Positions 34,901 to 46,121 of a stretch of 64,000 nt of DNA are shown piece by piece; position 1 is the stretch's first letter, and each line of letters begins with the position of its first letter. The notes beneath the pieces were generated by a model. That model had not been told where the DNA came from. It did not search any database and worked only from the letters and a program-made list of their open reading frames with translations. The position numbers were made by a program, and so were the translations under genes. The stretch covers positions 53,340,430 through 53,404,429 of the forward strand of contig CM055060.1 in the NCBI GenBank assembly GCA_029204045.2. Reading direction: 5' to 3'. The stretch is from Tillandsia leiboldiana. Lineage: Eukaryota; Streptophyta; Magnoliopsida; Poales; Bromeliaceae.

Positions 34901-37900
34901 TCAAAAATTAAAATAATAATAATATAATAATAAAGTAAACTAAATTTTAATAAAACATTATGTAATAAAACGTATTATTAGCTTCTAAGTTCAAATGATA
35001 GTAGATTTAAGAGATCATTTAGTATCTCGGCATTTCAAATCGTTTTATGTATTATTCTAATTTTCAGAATGTAATAATAAAAAGGAATAATAAAAAAAGT
35101 AAAAAAAAAACTTTTCTAAAAAAAGTAACACAGAATTAAAAGTTTTTTCATTAACATCCATGAAGAAACCTTAAAAATCCTTGATCTACAAATTCTCAAG
35201 TTACATGATAAAAAAGGGCAAAAAAAAAGGCTCAAAAGACAGTAGATCTATATCAAGAACAAGCTCAATGTTAGAAGTTTTACTTGAAACTTCTTCAGAT
35301 GCCCAAATCCTCTTGTTTCTTAAGGGTGCGTTTAGTAACGGAATAATGTTTGAAGGAATAAATATTTTTAGAATATTATAAAATTAAATATATAATATAA
35401 CCATACTTTTATATTACTTTAATTATTTTTAATAAACTAACCATTACATGAGAATAACCGTATTCTTCTAAAATGGTGGAATAGTTATTCCCGGGTTATT
35501 CTAGGATTAGTTAGAATAACCCGGTTTGACCGGAATGGCTATTCTTGCCATTTTTTTACATAGTTTGGCGGAATAGCGGGAATAACTCTCTTGGTGGAAT
35601 AAGAGAGAAAGAAAGAGGAGATTTCTCTCTCTCTAAAATATTAAAGCTATGAATAAGTCAAAAAGGACCAAAAGTGGTCTTTGTTGCCTATACACATATC
35701 TTTTGACCATTGAAACGTCTCTTTTGACCCCCAAAGCTGGCATGGGGTGATACATGGCGGCACACTGAGAGACATGGTGGCACACCAAGCATTTATGGGT
35801 GCCGGGCGACATAGGCCTGTGCCATGTGCCGGCATGCCATACGGCACGGGCGGTACAGGCCCGTGTCACCGGCACAGGCAATCCTTGGTTTTGGACAAGG
35901 TCATCGATGTCAAAATCATTTGATAGTTACTATCCACATTAATTGCAGCCTGTTACCTTACTGTTGTTTTACATTTTTTTAGTTTCTTTCCTGCTTAATA
36001 GCTGAAGTCAAGAGCAATTTTATGATACTTTTTAAGATGCAGCATAGAGTTTGATCGTGATGATGAGCTGTTTGCTACTGCCGGAGTTTCAAAACGTATT
36101 AAAGTCTTCGAATTCTCCACAGTAAGCTTTTCTATGTGCTTATGTTGTAAGTACTAGTTTCACCCAAAGATATTAACCTCTTTATCTTGTGTTTCAGGTT
36201 GTAAATGAACCATCAGATGTACACTGTCCTGTTGTAGAGATGTCCACCCGGTCCAAACTCAGTTGCCTAAGTTGGAACAAGTACTCAAAAAACATTATTG
36301 CAAGCAGTGACTACGAAGGGATAGTGACTGTTTGGGATGTAAATACTCGCCAGGTATCTATGTTTGTTTCCAATAGCCTTTCTTTTTCAATTACATCTAA
36401 TCCCATTTTTAGTTTCACTAATTGCTACAAATGTGGTGGGTAAGAAATGTTCATTACTTTGTATATTTAGAGCATGATGGAATATGAAGAGCATGAAAAA
36501 AGAGCATGGAGTGTTGATTTTTCGCTCACAGATCCGTCAATGCTAGTATCGGGTAGTGATGATTGCAAGGTAATCCAATACTGCAAATGGTATCTATATA
36601 ATACTACTACTATTACGTCTTCCTATTCCTCTTGACATGTTAAACTATTAAAACTGACGAGACCTGACTTGTTAAAACTGAGCCATTTTCTTATGTAGTA
36701 CATCTTATCTGATTTTTATTTGACTGCATTCTTACTCCCCTGACAAACAGGTCAAAGTTTGGTGCACAAAGGAAGAAGCCAGTGTGGTTAATATTGATAT
36801 GAAAGCAAATATCTGCTCTGTAAAATATAATCCTGGATCAAGCATTTATGTTGCTGTATGTAACTATATGCTGTTACTTGTTATGCCTTTTTCTGTTAAT
36901 ACTTAATAAAGGCACCGGTACCGATAACATCATTTTTCAGGTTGGCTCTGCTGATCATCACATTCACTATTTTGATTTGAGAAACACGAGTTCTCCGGTC
37001 CATGTTTTTAGAGGGCACAGAAAAGCAGTTTCCTATGTGAAGTTCTTATCCACGAGTGAGCTTGCATCTGCATCGACAGATAGTACACTGCGCTTGTGGG
37101 ATGTAAATGATAATTCTCCAGTATGTACTTTTGAAATTATCCTTTTATCTTTGTAGTTAATTTTATATGGCAATCTTTATTTTGCAAAGTTATTTTTGTT
37201 TGCCAACTTATCAGCAGCTTCTTTCGGTTATTACCATTTCCAGGCAGAACAAAATAAAGTACATGGCTCACATCGTATGGACTAACACAAATTTCCTATA
37301 TTTCTCCCATGAACTCACATGTGAGATACGAAGAAATTTTCTACATTAACACACCAATATATGGTTAGTGGAGTAACTTCTGGAAGTTCGATTTAGGTTG
37401 AAGTGTATTTACTTCTGACTAGTCAATATCGCAAGATGGAAATTTGATGCTGAATCTTGTCGCTGCATGCTATCCACATTTGTCTTTCTTGTTCTTGTAA
37501 ACCACTCTTTCATAGATTGGTACCTCTATCCATCCTTAAATGATTTTAGATCCTCTAGCTTCTGTACCCTTGTGCAAGTTATTGTAATTTCTAGTATTTC
37601 TTGGTTTTCTGGCTTTCAATTTTATTCAGATTTAGGGAAAAAAGGGCTGATATCACAACTTTTTCTCTCAGGTACGCACATTCAAAGGCCACACGAATGA
37701 GAAGAATTTTGTGGGTCTTACGGTAAATGGTGAATATATTGCTTGTGGGAGTGAAACAAACGAAGTTTTTGTTTACCATAAGGTTAGTCAAACAAACTTG
37801 TTAATCTGCTTCTTGATGCCTCCCTCAGTTGGCTCAATCATTTTTGTTACTAGTTTTCGAAAACTCTCCTCTCTCCTCCGTATTTTGCGAAAAGAGGTAA

Positions 37901-38106
37901 ACTTCTCATTTCAAACTAACTTGCAATGCTTGTAGGCCGTCTCTAAGCCTGCAGCGTGGCATAGGTTTGTATCGTCCGATTTAGACGACGCGGATGACGA
38001 TGCCGGATCATACTTCATCAGTGCTGTCTGCTGGAAAAGTGATAGCCCTACTATGTTAACTGCTAACAGCCAGGGGACCATTAAAGTTCTGGTGCTTGCT
38101 GCTTGA
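28970..38106 (+). CDS. COP1: COP1 E3 ubiquitin ligase
   Basis: Central repressor of light signalling. With SPA proteins and CUL4-DDB1 it ubiquitinates HY5 and other photomorphogenesis factors in the nucleus. Exons: 28970-29371, 29882-29959, 31852-32007, 32363-32722, 32987-33144, 33320-33385, 36043-36121, 36198-36353, 36471-36569, 36751-36855, 36941-37120, 37672-37782, 37936-38106. They join in phase to 706 aa, about 30 more than Arabidopsis COP1 (675 aa, recalled); the excess lies in an Ala/Glu-rich N-terminus coded by GCG and GAG repeats. The C3HC4 RING is at 80-117 (CPIC...CPCC), the coiled coil at about 161-235 (KRKMEQQEAETNMQILLDF), a basic NLS-like ARKRRIHAQ near 325, and seven WD40 repeats from about 395 to the end (TVWDVNTRQ, RLWDVNDN). 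It ends IKVLVLAA as in other COP1 proteins. Intron 2 holds a Cassandra element. Intron 6 (2.66 kb) holds other repeats. Confidence 0.97.
30566..31141 (+). mobile_element. Cassandra TRIM with 5S rRNA-like LTRs
   Basis: This 576-bp element lies in COP1 intron 2. LTR1 is 30566-30742 and LTR2 is 30965-31141, each 177 bp and differing at two C/T positions. The PBS TGGTATCAGAGCC begins at 30745, and a purine tract AAAGGGGGGAAGAA ends at 30964. An exact 5-bp target duplication TTTAT flanks it (30561-30565 and 31142-31146). The 3' half of each LTR is 5S-rRNA-like: GAGTTAAGCGTGCTAGAG (box A region) and GATGGGTGACCCCCTGGGAAG (box C region). These are the hallmark of Cassandra TRIMs and a possible Pol III promoter. 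Non-coding, depends on other elements for enzymes. The near-identical LTRs suggest a fairly young insertion. Confidence 0.93.
34081..34108. repeat. Poly(C) run of 28
   Basis: Twenty-eight consecutive C residues on the COP1 sense strand of intron 6. Such long G/C homopolymers are rare in AT-rich plant DNA. It could form a G-quadruplex on the template strand, or be a length artefact. Confidence 0.8.
34260..35100. repeat. Diverged tandem repeat, units ~100-170 bp
   Basis: The words TGAAATAGAACACA, TTTTTTATTATTTTAATTT and AAATGTTAGTAGATCTA recur in order about six times with variable spacing. AT-rich and non-coding, inside COP1 intron 6. Confidence 0.55.
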
Positions 38107-39129
38107 TTGCCGATGAGCTTTCTACTGAAGAAAAAGCCTGCCTTCTTTGATTCACTTGTACATTACATGTACTTCGAAAATGGCTTCGACGCCGCTTTTT
38201 GTTTTGTTTGTTTTTATTTTCTCATTCTTATCTGCTATTCTTATATGGAACCAGAAGGCCTTTATCGGCAATCAGGTGATCGATCCTAGAAGCAGTTTTG
38301 AAGATAATCGGGTTTAGGCAGATTATGTACATACAGCAACTTGGTTTACACAGTATAGTAATGTAGTGTTGTTGACCTAATATCATGTATTTAACATTAG
38401 TGGAGATGCTTTCATTAATATAATAGTGTTAAGTTTGTCTCCCTTACTGACCTTTTTTTTTTTTTTATTAGGCTACACAATTAAGCATCTTTCCCCATTT
38501 AAATGTGGACCGTGCTGAATTTTTCCTTTTGTTTTCTGATGTCAATGATATAGTTATGATATTTTAGTTGTGCTACCACCCGAAGAATGGAGAAATATTT
38601 CACCTTTTTATAATAACAATCTGATCCGCAACCAATAATAACGGTTTAGATTTTGAGATTTTTTGTGAATCTAATCACACACATAATCTGAGATCACCAA
38701 TTATCTGGCCGTCTTGATCCGTTAGCAATAATAAGTTATATTGGGTTCTATAGTTTTTTATATACACAATCATAATATTATTTTTATATGATATGAGATT
38801 ATTCGGTCATGACATGTCTGAAATTGTGATCACTACATCTAAAGAAATACTTGCACATTTGGGTTGCGTCTTATTTGTTATGTAAACAAATTAATATTTT
38901 CTCTACTGCAATTTCCTATCCCACAATCTTAGACCTCTATCTTAAGTCCCAAAGACCTCCTATCTTAATGTCCATGCAAACGTAAAACTGTGGCTAGCAA
39001 GTGTGTGGCCCATATGTCACACATCATCTTCTTTTTCCAAACTAGCTCAATCATAAATGGGTTGGGTTGGGATGGGCTTCATTGTTTTATTACGTGGACC
39101 ATAATGTATTAAGCTTAAACATTTCATTT
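38107..39129. other. COP1 3'UTR and intergenic DNA
   Basis: The likely 3'UTR runs to about 38430 (candidate signal AATATAATA near 38420). The rest is intergenic, with no gene recognised. A T tract lies at about 38453-38466. Confidence 0.4.
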
Positions 39130-39535
39130 TGGGTCTAGAAGAATCACATTTTGATTCGGTTTTACATACTAAGAGTGAAACCGAATTGGTGCGCTGAAGT
39201 GTGATCCTCGGCGCCTTCTGATGCTGGATGCTGCTTGCTACTTCGGAGTTAGTTACAAGATTCGCATCCAGATTTCGCACATTTTTCATTCAGGGTCTTT
39301 CTTTTTTCAGCCTGAGCAGCCGAAAGTTGAATTCGGTCTTGCCTCTTTTGCCATTCGACTGAGGCGGTCTGTTGGTTCACCTTTGGCTCCATTGGGTCTA
39401 TTTCTCTCGAGTGTTTCTTGAGAATCTCTCTGTCGTGGCTTTGGCCATGACTGTTTCTTCTATTGGCTAGTGTCCTTAGCCAATGGTGTTCGCCATATGT
39501 CGCTTCCTAGAGTGGCAATATTTTCGGTCTCAACA
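39130..39535 (+). repeat. LTR-like repeat end, related to 19140-20047
   Basis: It shares with the 19-20 kb repeat the blocks CAGCCGAAAGTTGA, CTAGTGTCCTTAG, and the terminal AGTGGCAATATTTTCGGTCTCAACA. The end CA and the homology stop together at about 39535, where nitrate-reductase-like coding sequence begins. Confidence 0.45.
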
Positions 39536-39910
39536 CCTGGTCAACGAGAAACCCCGGCTTGTGCGGCAGCTCACGATGATCGCGGGCAGGACAGGGATCA
39601 CACCAGTGTACCAGGTGATCCAAGCAGTGCTTCGGGACCAGCCGGACGACCGGACCGAGATGCACTTGGTCTATGCGAACCTGCCAGAGGACGACGTTCT
39701 CTTAAGGGAAGAATTGGATCGGTGGGCGGCGGAGTATCTAGACCGGCTCAGGGTCTGGTATTTAGTGGACAGGCTCAGTCGGCCCGACCACGAGTGGCAG
39801 TACAGTGTCTGTCTTTGTGAAAAAGGCCGTATTATGGGTGCACGTCCCCACTGGCGGCGCCAACGACACATTCACACTCGCATGCGGGCCACCGCCAATT
39901 ATACAGATTG
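39536..39910 (+). pseudogene. Nitrate reductase C-terminal fragment
   Basis: It translates to a piece of the FAD/NADH-binding (cytochrome-b5-reductase-like) domain of plant NADH-nitrate reductase. Visible are LTMIAGRTGITPVYQVIQAV, a LVYANLPEDDVLLREELDRW-like stretch with EDDVLLREELDRW, and VWYLVD. Near 39800 the frame shifts by one, after which the NAD-binding CGPPP motif is read in the next frame (ACGPPPIIQ at about 39878-39904). Homology starts abruptly at 39536 and ends near 39905. The molybdopterin, heme and FAD-binding parts are absent. The enzyme reduces nitrate to nitrite; this fragment cannot. It is non-functional: truncated at both ends and frameshifted. It may have been captured or truncated by the adjacent repeat. 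Confidence 0.85.
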
Positions 39911-40838
39911 GCACGACACGACATGGTCCAAAAATTGTAAATATATATATAAATGGGTTTATTCTGACTAATGTGCTAGTCCAATTCTTTGGTAATTTAG
40001 GATAGCAAAAGTCAAGAAGAGAGGTGAAAAAGGGGTAGCCGATGCGTGTGGAATCTCAATTTCCATTTATCAATTTGATTAATGTAATGTGCATTATTGT
40101 TGTTTGATGGAATCTTTGAAACAAGGGGGTTAGTTGTGGGACAAAAAAAGTATATGAGAAAATCCTCTTGGAGTGATACTAATGGAGGAGATTTATTAGT
40201 AGTGGTTGATAGTGATGGGCACTGAAAAGGAAAATGCTTTTTTAAGTTTTTCCTTTTTTTCAAAGATCAGTGCAAAATTCATTGGACTTTAATCTCAAAT
40301 AGTATGTCATTGTTAATCCCTATATAATGCCATTTAATTTCCAAGTTAAATGTATTGTAACAAATGTAGCATTCATCTAGAAGAACCCTAATTTTTGAAA
40401 GTTTGAGATGATAGGTCACACAGTTGCCACCATGTGTACAAATATTTATTTATATTTCTTTGGTTACAACACACTAAAATGTAAAGGTTAAATCTAATAT
40501 AGTCAAAATTATTCTACTAAATGCATAAAGAAAATTATTTGTTAGTACATTATTCACTAAATTAGGACCTACAAAGACAGTTTTTCATCTAAGTAAGAAA
40601 TTAGCTTGTGAAAGTGTTTTTCAACCTAAAAAATTGTTATGGGCAAACAACTAGGTTGATTGAGTAGAGTTTTTACCCAAAGAAAAATAGTCTAGTAAGA
40701 GCTAATAAACAGTGTACGAAAAGCTACAAAGGACATTTGACAAATTTGCCAAAGTTTAAAATGTAAAAGAGCATATTTGGAAGAGTACACTAAACCACCA
40801 ATGGTTGAGTGTTTACCCACCTACCTTGTTGCTTTTAA

Positions 40839-40885
<47 letters not shown>

Positions 40886-40892
40886 ATCAACC
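39911..40892. other. Intergenic, (CT)n tract
   Basis: AT-rich, no gene recognised. (CT)n lies at 40843-40880, immediately before a SINE. Confidence 0.5.
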
Positions 40893-41037
40893 ATCTTAGT
40901 ACAAATGATAAAAAATTTGGTGGTTCATATCCGTGACCCGAGTTCGAAATCTTGCTTTACATTTCGAGTTAAGTTTATTTCAAAAATAAACGAAACGGAT
41001 AGTATGTTATATTTCTCTCAAAAAAAAAAAAAAAAAA
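40893..41037 (+). mobile_element. tRNA-derived SINE, second copy
   Basis: Same family as 11729-11876, here on the plus strand. Shared are TTGGTGGTTC, GACCCGAGTTCGAAATC (box B at 40940-40951), the segment AAGTTTATTTCAAAAATAAACG, and CTCTCAAAAA at the start of the A tail (about 41021-41037). Box A is degraded. The flanks TCTCTCTCCATAAT and TTCTCTCTGGCCATAAT are compatible with an imperfect target duplication. Confidence 0.7.
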
Positions 41038-41249
41038 TTCTCTCTGGCCATAATGAAAAGATACAACAGAGTCCAATAAAATCATGAGCATATTCTTCCA
41101 TTAATACCCCAATAATATTTTAATAATTTTAATTTTAACAATTAAGTTTTTTATTGTCAGTCTAATAGGTTTTTGTTGGCATGCAAATTACAATTTTTTC
41201 TCTATAACAATATAAAGCATCTAAAGTATTATGATTAGACCAAAGCTAC

Positions 41250-41645
41250 CCGTTTGGATTCGGTATAAAACCGAAAATAGAAAAGATATCTCTCTTATTC
41301 TTCCAAACGCACCAGGAATCAATCGATATAGCTTGTTCCGGTACAACTAGAATAAGTGAGAATTACTGTTCTCACTCTTCCCAACCACCCTCTTACTTTT
41401 TCCTTAAATACCCTCCCACGTCTATCGAGGTACCATCTCTCACCTTATTATTACATAATAAAGTTTGAGGATAAAAAGATAAATTACCTCAATTAAAACT
41501 CCTTATTCTTTTTATTCCTCATTCTTATTTCAAACACAAAATCTCTTATTTCTAGAACCATCCCAAACGCTTTTTTACACTAATTCAGTACTTTATACTT
41601 ATCCTTAGAATAACTAGTTCTGTCTTATTCCGTTACCAAGCTCTT
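41250..41645. mobile_element. MITE-like remnant
   Basis: The left side has CCCGTTTGGATTCGGTATAA, and the right side has CCATCCCAAACGC and TTATTCCGTTACCAAGC. These are the usual GTTTGG/CCAAAC end words in inverted orientation. Borders are not resolved. Non-coding. Confidence 0.35.
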
Positions 41646-42409
41646 ATTCTTTACTTGTCATATAAAGCTTAAAAAGAATTTTTATAAATCCTATAAGATA
41701 CTGGAACTGCTTCAGATATAACAATAAAGATAATGCCAATGAGAAATGATAAGTTCAAAAGAATTTCTTTACCAAATATGTTAATGAATCATGGCCCAAG
41801 CTTGACTTATTAATCTAGCCTTATCCATCAAATAATTCTCAGTGTTTGAAACACAAAGAACATGGTGTCACATTAAGCCTTTTGGGCATTAACATGCAAA
41901 ACAAAGAATACCAACATGGGTTCTTCAACAATAAAAAGCTTTCTCAAGGTAAAAAGATTAGTTGAAGTTAATGCAAGGATGCCATGTTTTTGCTTCCAAG
42001 AATTAAAACCTATTTCAAAGCCCTGAGATAACACTCCCTACAGAGGACACAAGAGTACTTGATTTAATCTAATGATTGAAACCGAGAACAAGCATTTTCG
42101 TCGGTAATCGAGAATGTTTACTAGAAACAACAATAGGATAACAAAGAGTTGAAGATTACAGATCTTTCAAATAACCCTAATGCTTCCTAGAATGAAGCAA
42201 ATAATTTACACCATATGAAAATGTTAAGAGTTGCATAAATAAACAAAGATGCATCAACATACAAGATGAGAACATTTGGGTTTAAATTACATGAATGTAA
42301 ATCAGTAAACTAACGAAGAAATTCACAAATATCTAGCCATTACCTATTCACCAGTCTGCTGGTTTCCAGTTGATCAGCAATAAACAAGAACGCAACTAGC
42401 TTCTGCGCC
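41646..42409. other. Intergenic and DUF1644 3'UTR
   Basis: AT-rich. The part adjoining 42409 is presumably the 3'UTR of the minus-strand gene. No other gene is seen. Confidence 0.4.
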
Positions 42410-43378
42410 TCAGCTTACATCCATGCCCGATCTACCCCGGCTCCTTCGTCGGCGACGTCGTCGTCCCTCCGAACTCCCCACATCCATACCTCTCCCTTGG
42501 GCAGTAATGACAGAAGCCACAGAAGCCACCGCCTCATCATCAACATCAGCTGAATAAGAAGCACTAACATCAGCACCGCTAATTCCATCTATAGAATCAT
42601 AACCACTCTCTGCTCCCCTTTCTTCCGATCCTGCACTCTCCGTTTGAAGCCTCATAAGTCGCGCACCCTCTTGCAAGAAGAAGTAAAGGATCCTCCTACT
42701 AATGTCGTGACTCCCCCTTTCATCGTTCTCTTCGTCAGAACCATCCATCTCTATCACATAATCCCCGAACACCACCGCCCTCGGCATCGACGACCTGATA
42801 GTGCTGATCACATCCTGCCGCTCCCTCTCGTGCTCGAGCGTCCTCCACTTATGTTCATGTGCGGGATCCACCTCGCGAGGCCTTGCGGAAGGGTGCACGG
42901 ACTTCACATGTTTGCGGAGCTCTCTATACGATCCAACGAAAGAGCAACCATCCTGCATACAGCTTCTCTTTTTACTATTTAAATATTCACGAGCTGGTTC
43001 GACAACGGTCCATCCCTTCACCTGGCCCCGGCACAGAGGGCAAGAAAGCTCAATTGCTTCTGGCTTTTGGCTTGTCTCCTTGGTGTAGGCTTTTCTGAAC
43101 TGGTCAAGGCAATTAGAGTGGCGGTCGCTGGTCCCGCACATGTAAGGGCGGCAACCCTTGTCATGGGACGAACAGAGGAGGAGGACGGCGTTGTGGGGGT
43201 ACTCCATACACACCGAGCAGGTGGTGTCTTCCCACTCCCTCTTCTTCTCTGCGCATAAGGGTCTATTCTTTTTCCGATCAGTAACATCTTCTGTATTCCA
43301 ATGGTAGGATGGGATAGAATATGGAGTAGACCTATTCTGACGAGTTGAAAGTCTTCGACGTCTGACACTTCTTGCCAT
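42410..43378 (-). CDS. DUF1644 RING-like zinc-finger protein
   Basis: 322 aa in one coding exon. The N-terminus is basic (ARSVRRRRLSTRQ). The core runs from CSVCMEYPHNAVLLLC through a long Cys/His-spaced segment (CRPYMCGTSDRHSNCLDQF) to CPLCRGQVKGW, a RING-like arrangement. It is followed by a C2H2-like CMQDGCSFVGSYRELRKHV...H segment. These define the plant DUF1644 family, several members of which are stress- or development-linked. The exact activity is not established, and ubiquitin ligation is only an analogy. The C-terminus is acidic/serine-rich and then Arg-rich (GRRRRRRRSRGRS), a possible nuclear signal. A splice acceptor TTTTCCTCAG lies just upstream of the start (about 43393), so the leader is spliced. 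The matching leader exon is proposed at about 45247-45350. Confidence 0.88.
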   Translation of the reverse strand: MARSVRRRRLSTRQNRSTPYSIPSYHWNTEDVTDRKKNRPLCAEKKREWEDTTCSVCMEYPHNAVLLLCSSHDKGCRPYMCGTSDRHSNCLDQFRKAYTKETSQKPEAIELSCPLCRGQVKGWTVVEPAREYLNSKKRSCMQDGCSFVGSYRELRKHVKSVHPSARPREVDPAHEHKWRTLEHERERQDVISTIRSSMPRAVVFGDYVIEMDGSDEENDERGSHDISRRILYFFLQEGARLMRLQTESAGSEERGAESGYDSIDGISGADVSASYSADVDDEAVASVASVITAQGRGMDVGSSEGRRRRRRRSRGRSGMDVS

Positions 43379-43393
43379 TTTAGCAGAATATCT

Positions 43394-44779
43394 GAGGAAA
43401 ATAACTGATAAAATCTTAAATTAGTGTTATAGAATGCTCTCCTAATATTCATTTACGGGATTCTGTTGACATGTATGTAAGAAAGAATTCACACAAGTGC
43501 AAATTTGAAACATGAAAACCATTAATCAAACTGTCCAGAGCAACAACTAAAAGGTTGTAAAGAAGACCACATTTTGTGAACCTCTTTCTTATTTATACAC
43601 CATCCTTGTTCAAAAATATAGTGTAATTGTGTGTGGGATTTAAAGATTTTATGCTTGCACTTAAAATCATGTAAAAATTTCCAGCTTTACGCTTGTGTAG
43701 AATTATACTGGTTCATGCAAATACGTTTCTGTCTGCGTGATGTGCATGTATCTGCATGCATGAAAAGTACCCACAGACACATACGAGCGTGAAGAAGACA
43801 ATAAGACAGATATAACTGAATTTTCCACTCACCACTACTCTACTTTCGGTCCAAAACATATCGCAAAAGAACCATTTAACAAACATAAACTGTCTATCTA
43901 CTTTTCTGGAAGATAATTTAGGTCCCAAATATACATAGATTAGGCCTTTGAAAATGATAGATCGTAAATCTTTCTAGTCAAGGGATTTGGATAAATCTCA
44001 ATTGGCAAAAGCTAGATCCTACAATTCCTTGGAGACATAAGAATTTACACAAGACATCTCACATTACATCTCCAACTTCAGAATAGATGATGAATCCATA
44101 TAGCCAATTACTCATAAAACAAATAATTCTTTTTATCTGATAACTATGTTGCTCCCATGTATCTATTCACCTTCGACACCACTAAGCACGCTCAGATCTA
44201 CAATTGCCTACAAATTTATTTTAACATTAACCATAACTCAAGGCCAAAATTTTTTGATTTAGCTGTTCGAACATAACCATAATTTTAGTCCTGAGAAAAA
44301 CTAATACATTTCAACACTAGCACCAACTAGGGTAGAGCATTGTTCTACTCCATCTTCCAAAAGACCAGGAACTTGAAAATCAAGGATGAACAAAATAATA
44401 GTGTTGCAATAAAATCGAACTAACTCCAAATGAAGTGAAAATTCCAGAATTCCAGTTGCTACAGAGCATAAGCTAGGCATAGTAGCTGTGCCACAATCTA
44501 AATCATACAGCATTAAATTTAAAAAAAATAATAATAACATTTCCAGATAAATTGTTAACAATTCGTATCAAAGGTGATTCTTAGATCTACGCATTTGATT
44601 CCCCTTACAATTCAATATCTAAGCAACTCTCCTATGAAATCATACTTGTGAATTACCTGTTTTTGAAAAAGCCCCCTCTTAAATATCGCGGAACCAAGCG
44701 ATCAAACAAACAAATGATGAAAAAAAGCAAGAGATAAATAGAAAAATGCGAACTTTGCTTCTTAAAACAGTTGTAGAGG

Positions 44780-44845
<66 letters not shown>

Positions 44846-45246
44846 CAACTCCACATCAAACAAAGATAGAATTTTTATTAGTATACTATATAAGATGCTT
44901 TGATCAAACGAAAACCCCCCGATGGGATCTACCCTAAGCAAAGCACGCAACACAAGCATTATTAAATTTAAAAAAAAAAATTAAAAAATTGGAAAAAAGG
45001 GGGAGACTCACATGTTCTTATGATCTCCGCATCTTACAGCTACTACTACTCAGATCTCCCAACCCCACCCCCAACACCCCCCAAACCCCCCCACCCTCAA
45101 CTTGGGGACCCCAAAAAAAAGGGGGAAAAAAGGTAAAAACGAAAAGGGAAAAGGCAAAAAGAGGGCCCAAAATTAAACTCGAATGTTAGAAAATTTTCGA
45201 AATTCCGCTAGGAAAACGAAGAAGGGGGAAGGGTCGAATTGCATAC
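43394..45246 (-). other. Inferred 5'UTR intron of DUF1644 gene
   Basis: The acceptor CCTCAG abuts the coding exon. On the minus strand a consensus donor CCCTAG/GTATGC lies at 45247/45246, after an ACGAAACCCTAG telo-box-like leader. A leader intron of about 1.85 kb is implied. It contains (TA)n at 44784-44840. Other leader splicing is possible. This rests on splice-site consensus only. Confidence 0.5.
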
Positions 45247-45640
45247 CTAGGGTTTCGTCGAATGGCGATCGAACTCGAGGAAATGCTCGCGCTTTTTTTC
45301 CTTTTCTTTTTCTTTTTTTCTTCGTTGTTGGGGAAGAAGAGGAAGAAGACGAAATCGTAACGGAGGTGTGGCCACGTTTATTAAATAAAGAGGGACGGGC
45401 GTTAAAAATGGGAATTAACGTCATGGGGACCGCGCTGTGACGACATGATGTCGAGGAGTTTGGATATGGACCGTAATGGGCCGGGCCGGGTCGACCCATG
45501 CCCGGCCCGGTTTTAGGTCGATTAGTTATGGCCTCTTCTAATTTATGCCCAACTTAGCCCAAGACAAAGAAAACCTGTAGTGGGCCTAAAAGTCATATCA
45601 GGCTCAAGGCCCATTTAGTATTGAGACCCGGAGTTGGCGC
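45247..45640 (-). promoter_or_regulatory. DUF1644 leader exon and promoter
   Basis: On the minus strand: several GGGCC/GGCCC-rich blocks (45477-45512), then TTTATTAAATAAAC near 45385, then an A/G-rich leader and AAACCCTAG. The GC-rich island and telo-box are typical of a plant core promoter. The transcription start is not determinable. Confidence 0.4.
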
Positions 45641-45644
45641 CAAA

Positions 45645-45645
<1 letters not shown>

Positions 45646-45701
<56 letters not shown>
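45646..45701. repeat. (TA)n microsatellite
   Basis: About 56 bp of uninterrupted (TA)n. A similar tract lies at 44784-44840. Confidence 0.9.
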
Positions 45702-45704
<3 letters not shown>

Positions 45705-45888
45705 AGATAGAATATGTGAAATTAGTGATCTAATTGAAAACACATTGCACACAAAATAAATACAAAGATGCGTATTTTTGTTAGAAAATTATTTCCAAGG
45801 ACAATAATTTTATAGGCAATGATGAAATTGTGATGTTCCAATAAGTAATTCTTAATTTTGCCCCCAACTAATATTCTCTATCACTATT

Positions 45889-46121
45889 CACTGCAACAAA
45901 ATTAGATTACAGAGATATATTTTTATAATATTTTTGTACAAGTGTCCTATATATATTCTATCTATATTCAAAATTAGATTATAATGGCATATTTTTAAGA
46001 CATATTATCATAATATGTCTTAATAATAAGTATCGATATTTTTATCAGTGATATTTTTTTTTCAAAATTTTAAAATACTTAAAAATATCGGAATACGGAA
46101 TAGTATAATTTTGCTGTAGTA
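45889..46121. mobile_element. CACTA-type MITE, diverged copy
   Basis: The left end CACTGCAACAAAATTAGATT and the right end, as complement, TACTACAGCAAAATTATACT form inverted repeats. A 3-bp duplication ATT flanks it (45886-45888 and 46122-46124). Internal ACATATTATCATAATATGT matches the two copies at 47304 and 48381. Confidence 0.65.

Larger units (their letters stand above)
34051..35889. mobile_element. Candidate nested element in COP1 intron 6
   Basis: The left end ACAAGGATTGCCGTGC and the complement of the right end ACCAAGGATTGCCTGTGC are imperfect inverted repeats. TTTGG occurs immediately outside both ends (34046-34050 and 35890-35894). Both ends are rich in GGCAC/GTGCC words. Inside are a 28-nt C run, a diverged tandem repeat (34260-35100) and a second MITE-like segment starting near 35330 (GTGCGTTTAGTAACGGAATA). 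Non-coding. The superfamily is not assigned. Confidence 0.4.

Noticed and set aside
45173..45499. 108-aa minus-strand frame in the DUF1644 leader region
   Set aside because: No domain. It covers the proposed promoter and leader exon and is compositionally biased.
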